Assembly: GCA_023392285.1 (NCBI GenBank) | Contig: JAEVZK010000162.1 | Coordinates: forward strand, 1 to 23,366 | Reading direction: 5' to 3' | DNA from: Armatimonadota bacterium | GTDB taxonomy: Bacteria; Armatimonadota; Fimbriimonadia; Fimbriimonadales; Fimbriimonadaceae | Length of the DNA stretch: 23,366 nt | Shown: positions 22,042 through 23,366 of the stretch, in pieces | How positions within the stretch are numbered: position 1 is the stretch's first letter | Layout: each line of letters opens with the position of its first letter | Notes under the pieces: generated by a model | What the model was told of the DNA's origin: nothing | Databases searched by the model: none | The model's input: the letters and a program-made list of their open reading frames with translations, nothing else | Made by a program: the position numbers and the translations under genes

Positions 22042-22287
22042 CTACGGAGGTGGTGATGAAAGGTGCCGTCCCCGGCTCTTTGCTGTTGCGGTAATGCTTC
22101 TATGTGCCCATAAATTCCAGTTTCAACGACGGACGGTGATAGCCTCGGCACTTGAATGGGAACAGGGCCGCACCCCGGAGTCTCGCGAAATATGGCACCT
22201 GCCGCGAGAGCCCGGTTGTGTTGGGCTTACCTGGAATCTGCAATGTCGCTGGAAATTTGCCAGGCCCCATTAAGCCGCTAGAATGCT
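22042..22287. other. Non-coding gap between PEP-CTERM genes, with a hairpin
   Basis: Together with 21829-22041 this forms a 459-bp interval with no intact gene. TCTCGCG (22181-22187) and CGCGAGA (22203-22209) form a perfect 7-bp stem around 15 nt. Frames on both strands are open here but look like chance, with unusual Trp/Cys/Arg-rich translations. It may be the interrupted upstream part of the transposase remnant. Confidence 0.4.
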
Positions 22288-22929
22288 TTAACCGCGGAAT
22301 TTGCGGCGGCGAACGAGCGCAATCGCGCCGAGCGCCAAGGCGGCCATAGATGCCGGTTCTGGAACCACGGCTCCCAGCTTCACAGAACCTCCACCCGGGA
22401 TGCCTTGAAGGTGGATCATTGCTGCCACATCAGTCCTCTGACCGCCGGTTGGTACGGCCGTCGAGTCGAACATAGACGCGGAAAGATTTGCACTCGTCAG
22501 GCTAAAGGAAATGGATTCGCCTGGCTTCAGCCGATCAACCCCACCACCTGCGTTCGAAACCGCGAATCCTTGGCGAAGATCAAATTTATAGCCCGCGTTC
22601 TGCTCCGTGTTAAAGCCCTGGCTAAGCGCACCGGAGAACTTATTAATCGGGGTCTGCCCACTTTGGGTAACGGTGGCGTACGGATCAAGGTTCAGCCATA
22701 GGTCGGAGATGAACTGGCCGGTTGCCGATGTCGCGTTATGGGTAAGGGTGACGAGCACAGTGTTCGCCCCGGAATCCGCGATTGTCAGAGTGGCGATATT
22801 GGATCCGCCAGGGGTGTCTCCCGTCAGGATCGTGTCAAAGTTAAAGGTGATCGACGAAGCCGACGCCGAGGCCGCGGCGATGAGCGCGAAGAGGCCCGCA
22901 CTATAGCGAAGAACCGTGTTATGTGCCAT
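22288..22929 (-). CDS. PEP-CTERM exported protein
   Basis: The 213-residue protein has a signal peptide (SAGLFALIAAASASAS) and a C-terminal PEP-CTERM signal, VPEPASMAALALGAIALVRRR, almost the same as that of the downstream PEP-CTERM protein at 21097-21828, so both should be handled by the same exosortase system. The middle (ITFNFDTILTGDTPGGSNIA, LWLNLDPYATVTQ, RLKPGESISFSLTSA) is a beta-rich, Ser/Thr-rich module of unknown function common in such proteins. The start ATG 22929 has a clear CTGGAG ribosome-binding site, and TACAAT lies about 60 nt further upstream on the same strand as a possible -10. Outside the sorting signal the two proteins show no obvious similarity, so recent tandem duplication is unlikely. 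Confidence 0.9.
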   Translation of the reverse strand: MAHNTVLRYSAGLFALIAAASASASSITFNFDTILTGDTPGGSNIATLTIADSGANTVLVTLTHNATSATGQFISDLWLNLDPYATVTQSGQTPINKFSGALSQGFNTEQNAGYKFDLRQGFAVSNAGGGVDRLKPGESISFSLTSANLSASMFDSTAVPTGGQRTDVAAMIHLQGIPGGGSVKLGAVVPEPASMAALALGAIALVRRRKFRG

Positions 22930-23079
22930 ATGTGCTCCAGCGTATGCTGAAGCGGGTTGAACATTGGCTCGCAGAAGTAACAGGATTGTAAAAACCTAGT
23001 GATTGGACGAGGCAGTTCAGGCCGAGGCGGTTGCAATCATCCTCCATCGCCATCTTCCGGACCTAGAGGCCATGGGTGG

Positions 23080-23366
23080 TGGTGACCAGTTCCCCGTAAA
23101 CTGACCACGGATGACCCCTAGGATACGTCTCCTGCTAAGAGGAGAAGAGGAATGAGTAGCAAGAGATACACGCAGGAGCAGATATTGAAGATGCTCCAGG
23201 AGATCGACGCGGGTGCGACGATCGCTTCGGTGGCGCGGAATCACGGCGTAAACGTGCAGACTTTGTACCAGTGGCGCAAGCGTTACGCGGGGATGGGAGC
23301 GAGCGAGCTCGCCGAGCTGAAGGCTCTTCAAGAGGAGAACCGGCGGCTGAAGCGGATCGTGGCGAG
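23080..23366 (+). mobile_element. Left end of an IS3-family insertion sequence (cut by the window)
   Basis: The element is recognised from its orfA. Its left tip should be one of the TG dinucleotides in the GGTGGTGGTGACC stretch at 23074-23087; TGACCA recurs 18 bp later as a subterminal direct repeat. The true boundary cannot be fixed because the right inverted repeat lies outside. Confidence 0.65.
23152..23366 (+). CDS. IS3-family transposase OrfA (5' part, runs off the window)
   Basis: ATG 23152 follows a strong ribosome-binding site (GAGGAGAAGAGGA), and 71 codons are present before the edge. The protein opens with a helix-turn-helix (KRYTQEQILKMLQEIDAG, ASVARNHGVNVQTLYQWRKR) that binds the element's terminal repeats. 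A leucine-zipper-like heptad region (ELAELKALQEENRRLKRIVA) follows for OrfA/OrfAB dimerisation. In this family the integrase-type OrfB is made by -1 frameshifting downstream, which is outside the window. The intact start and frame suggest that the element could be complete. It is inserted upstream of the PEP-CTERM genes. Confidence 0.93.
   Translation, partial: MSSKRYTQEQILKMLQEIDAGATIASVARNHGVNVQTLYQWRKRYAGMGASELAELKALQEENRRLKRIVA

Noticed and set aside
21755..22273. 172-codon plus-strand frame in the PEP-CTERM intergenic region
   Set aside because: It begins opposite a PEP-CTERM gene, crosses the transposase remnant, and its translation has no protein-like pattern or ribosome-binding site.
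23017..23331. 104-codon minus-strand frame at the right end
   Set aside because: Antisense to the clear IS3 orfA.
1..23366. CRISPR array, tRNA or rRNA genes
   Set aside because: Reading through all intergenic intervals showed no regularly spaced repeats, cloverleaf or rRNA-like sequence.

Overview
The window reads as ordinary chromosome of a Gram-negative-type (diderm) bacterium, with some accessory material at the right end. Three things point to an outer membrane and a rich exported proteome: a large CBM9/DUF5916-type beta-barrel protein, two PEP-CTERM proteins, and many signal peptides. PEP-CTERM proteins together with S53 peptidase, fliS and DUF1573/cytochrome c554-type genes would fit Armatimonadota (Fimbriimonas-like) or a related phylum. 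That placement is inference from gene content, not a database result.

Left part (1-4202). The last codons of an unidentified plus-strand gene run in at position 1. Its stop codon overlaps that of a minus-strand gene pair, a DUF1573-type exported protein followed by a tetraheme cytochrome c554-like protein; the pair is coupled by a GTGA overlap. Upstream lies prfB (release factor 2). It carries the autoregulatory +1 frameshift site, so its true start is at 4202 in another frame from most of the gene, and a TATAAT box sits only 7 nt before the start codon.

Secreted pair (4300-8600). Two adjacent plus-strand genes encode a sedolisin-type (S53) peptidase with an intact catalytic set and a large exported protein of unknown function. 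They share a C-terminal module of about 150 residues ending in HIPKRPFSNG(Y/F)PPPF. A clear intrinsic terminator separates them. This module is the best candidate for something undescribed.

Middle (8605-13610). An orphan fliS plus FliT-like pair is divergent from an MFS transporter whose start is better placed at GTG 9396, 7 nt after a TAGAAT box. A small two-helix membrane protein overlaps tail to tail with the CBM9/DUF5916 outer-membrane protein. A small exported protein of unknown function follows on the plus strand.

secA to gap (13682-18709). A 1035-residue SecA with extra insertions, including one of about 80-90 residues in the second nucleotide-binding half, is followed by a strong 15-bp hairpin and then an intrinsic terminator. 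On the minus strand, gap (GAPDH) overlaps the start of a putative exported NlpC/P60-like cysteine hydrolase. A palindrome lies just upstream of gap.

Right part (18956-23366). A minus-strand MFS transporter/SGNH hydrolase pair and two PEP-CTERM proteins follow. The 459-bp gap between the PEP-CTERM genes holds a decayed Y1 (IS200/RAYT-type) transposase tail and several stem-loops. At the right edge the first 71 codons of an IS3-type orfA run off the window.

No tRNA, rRNA or CRISPR array was seen.
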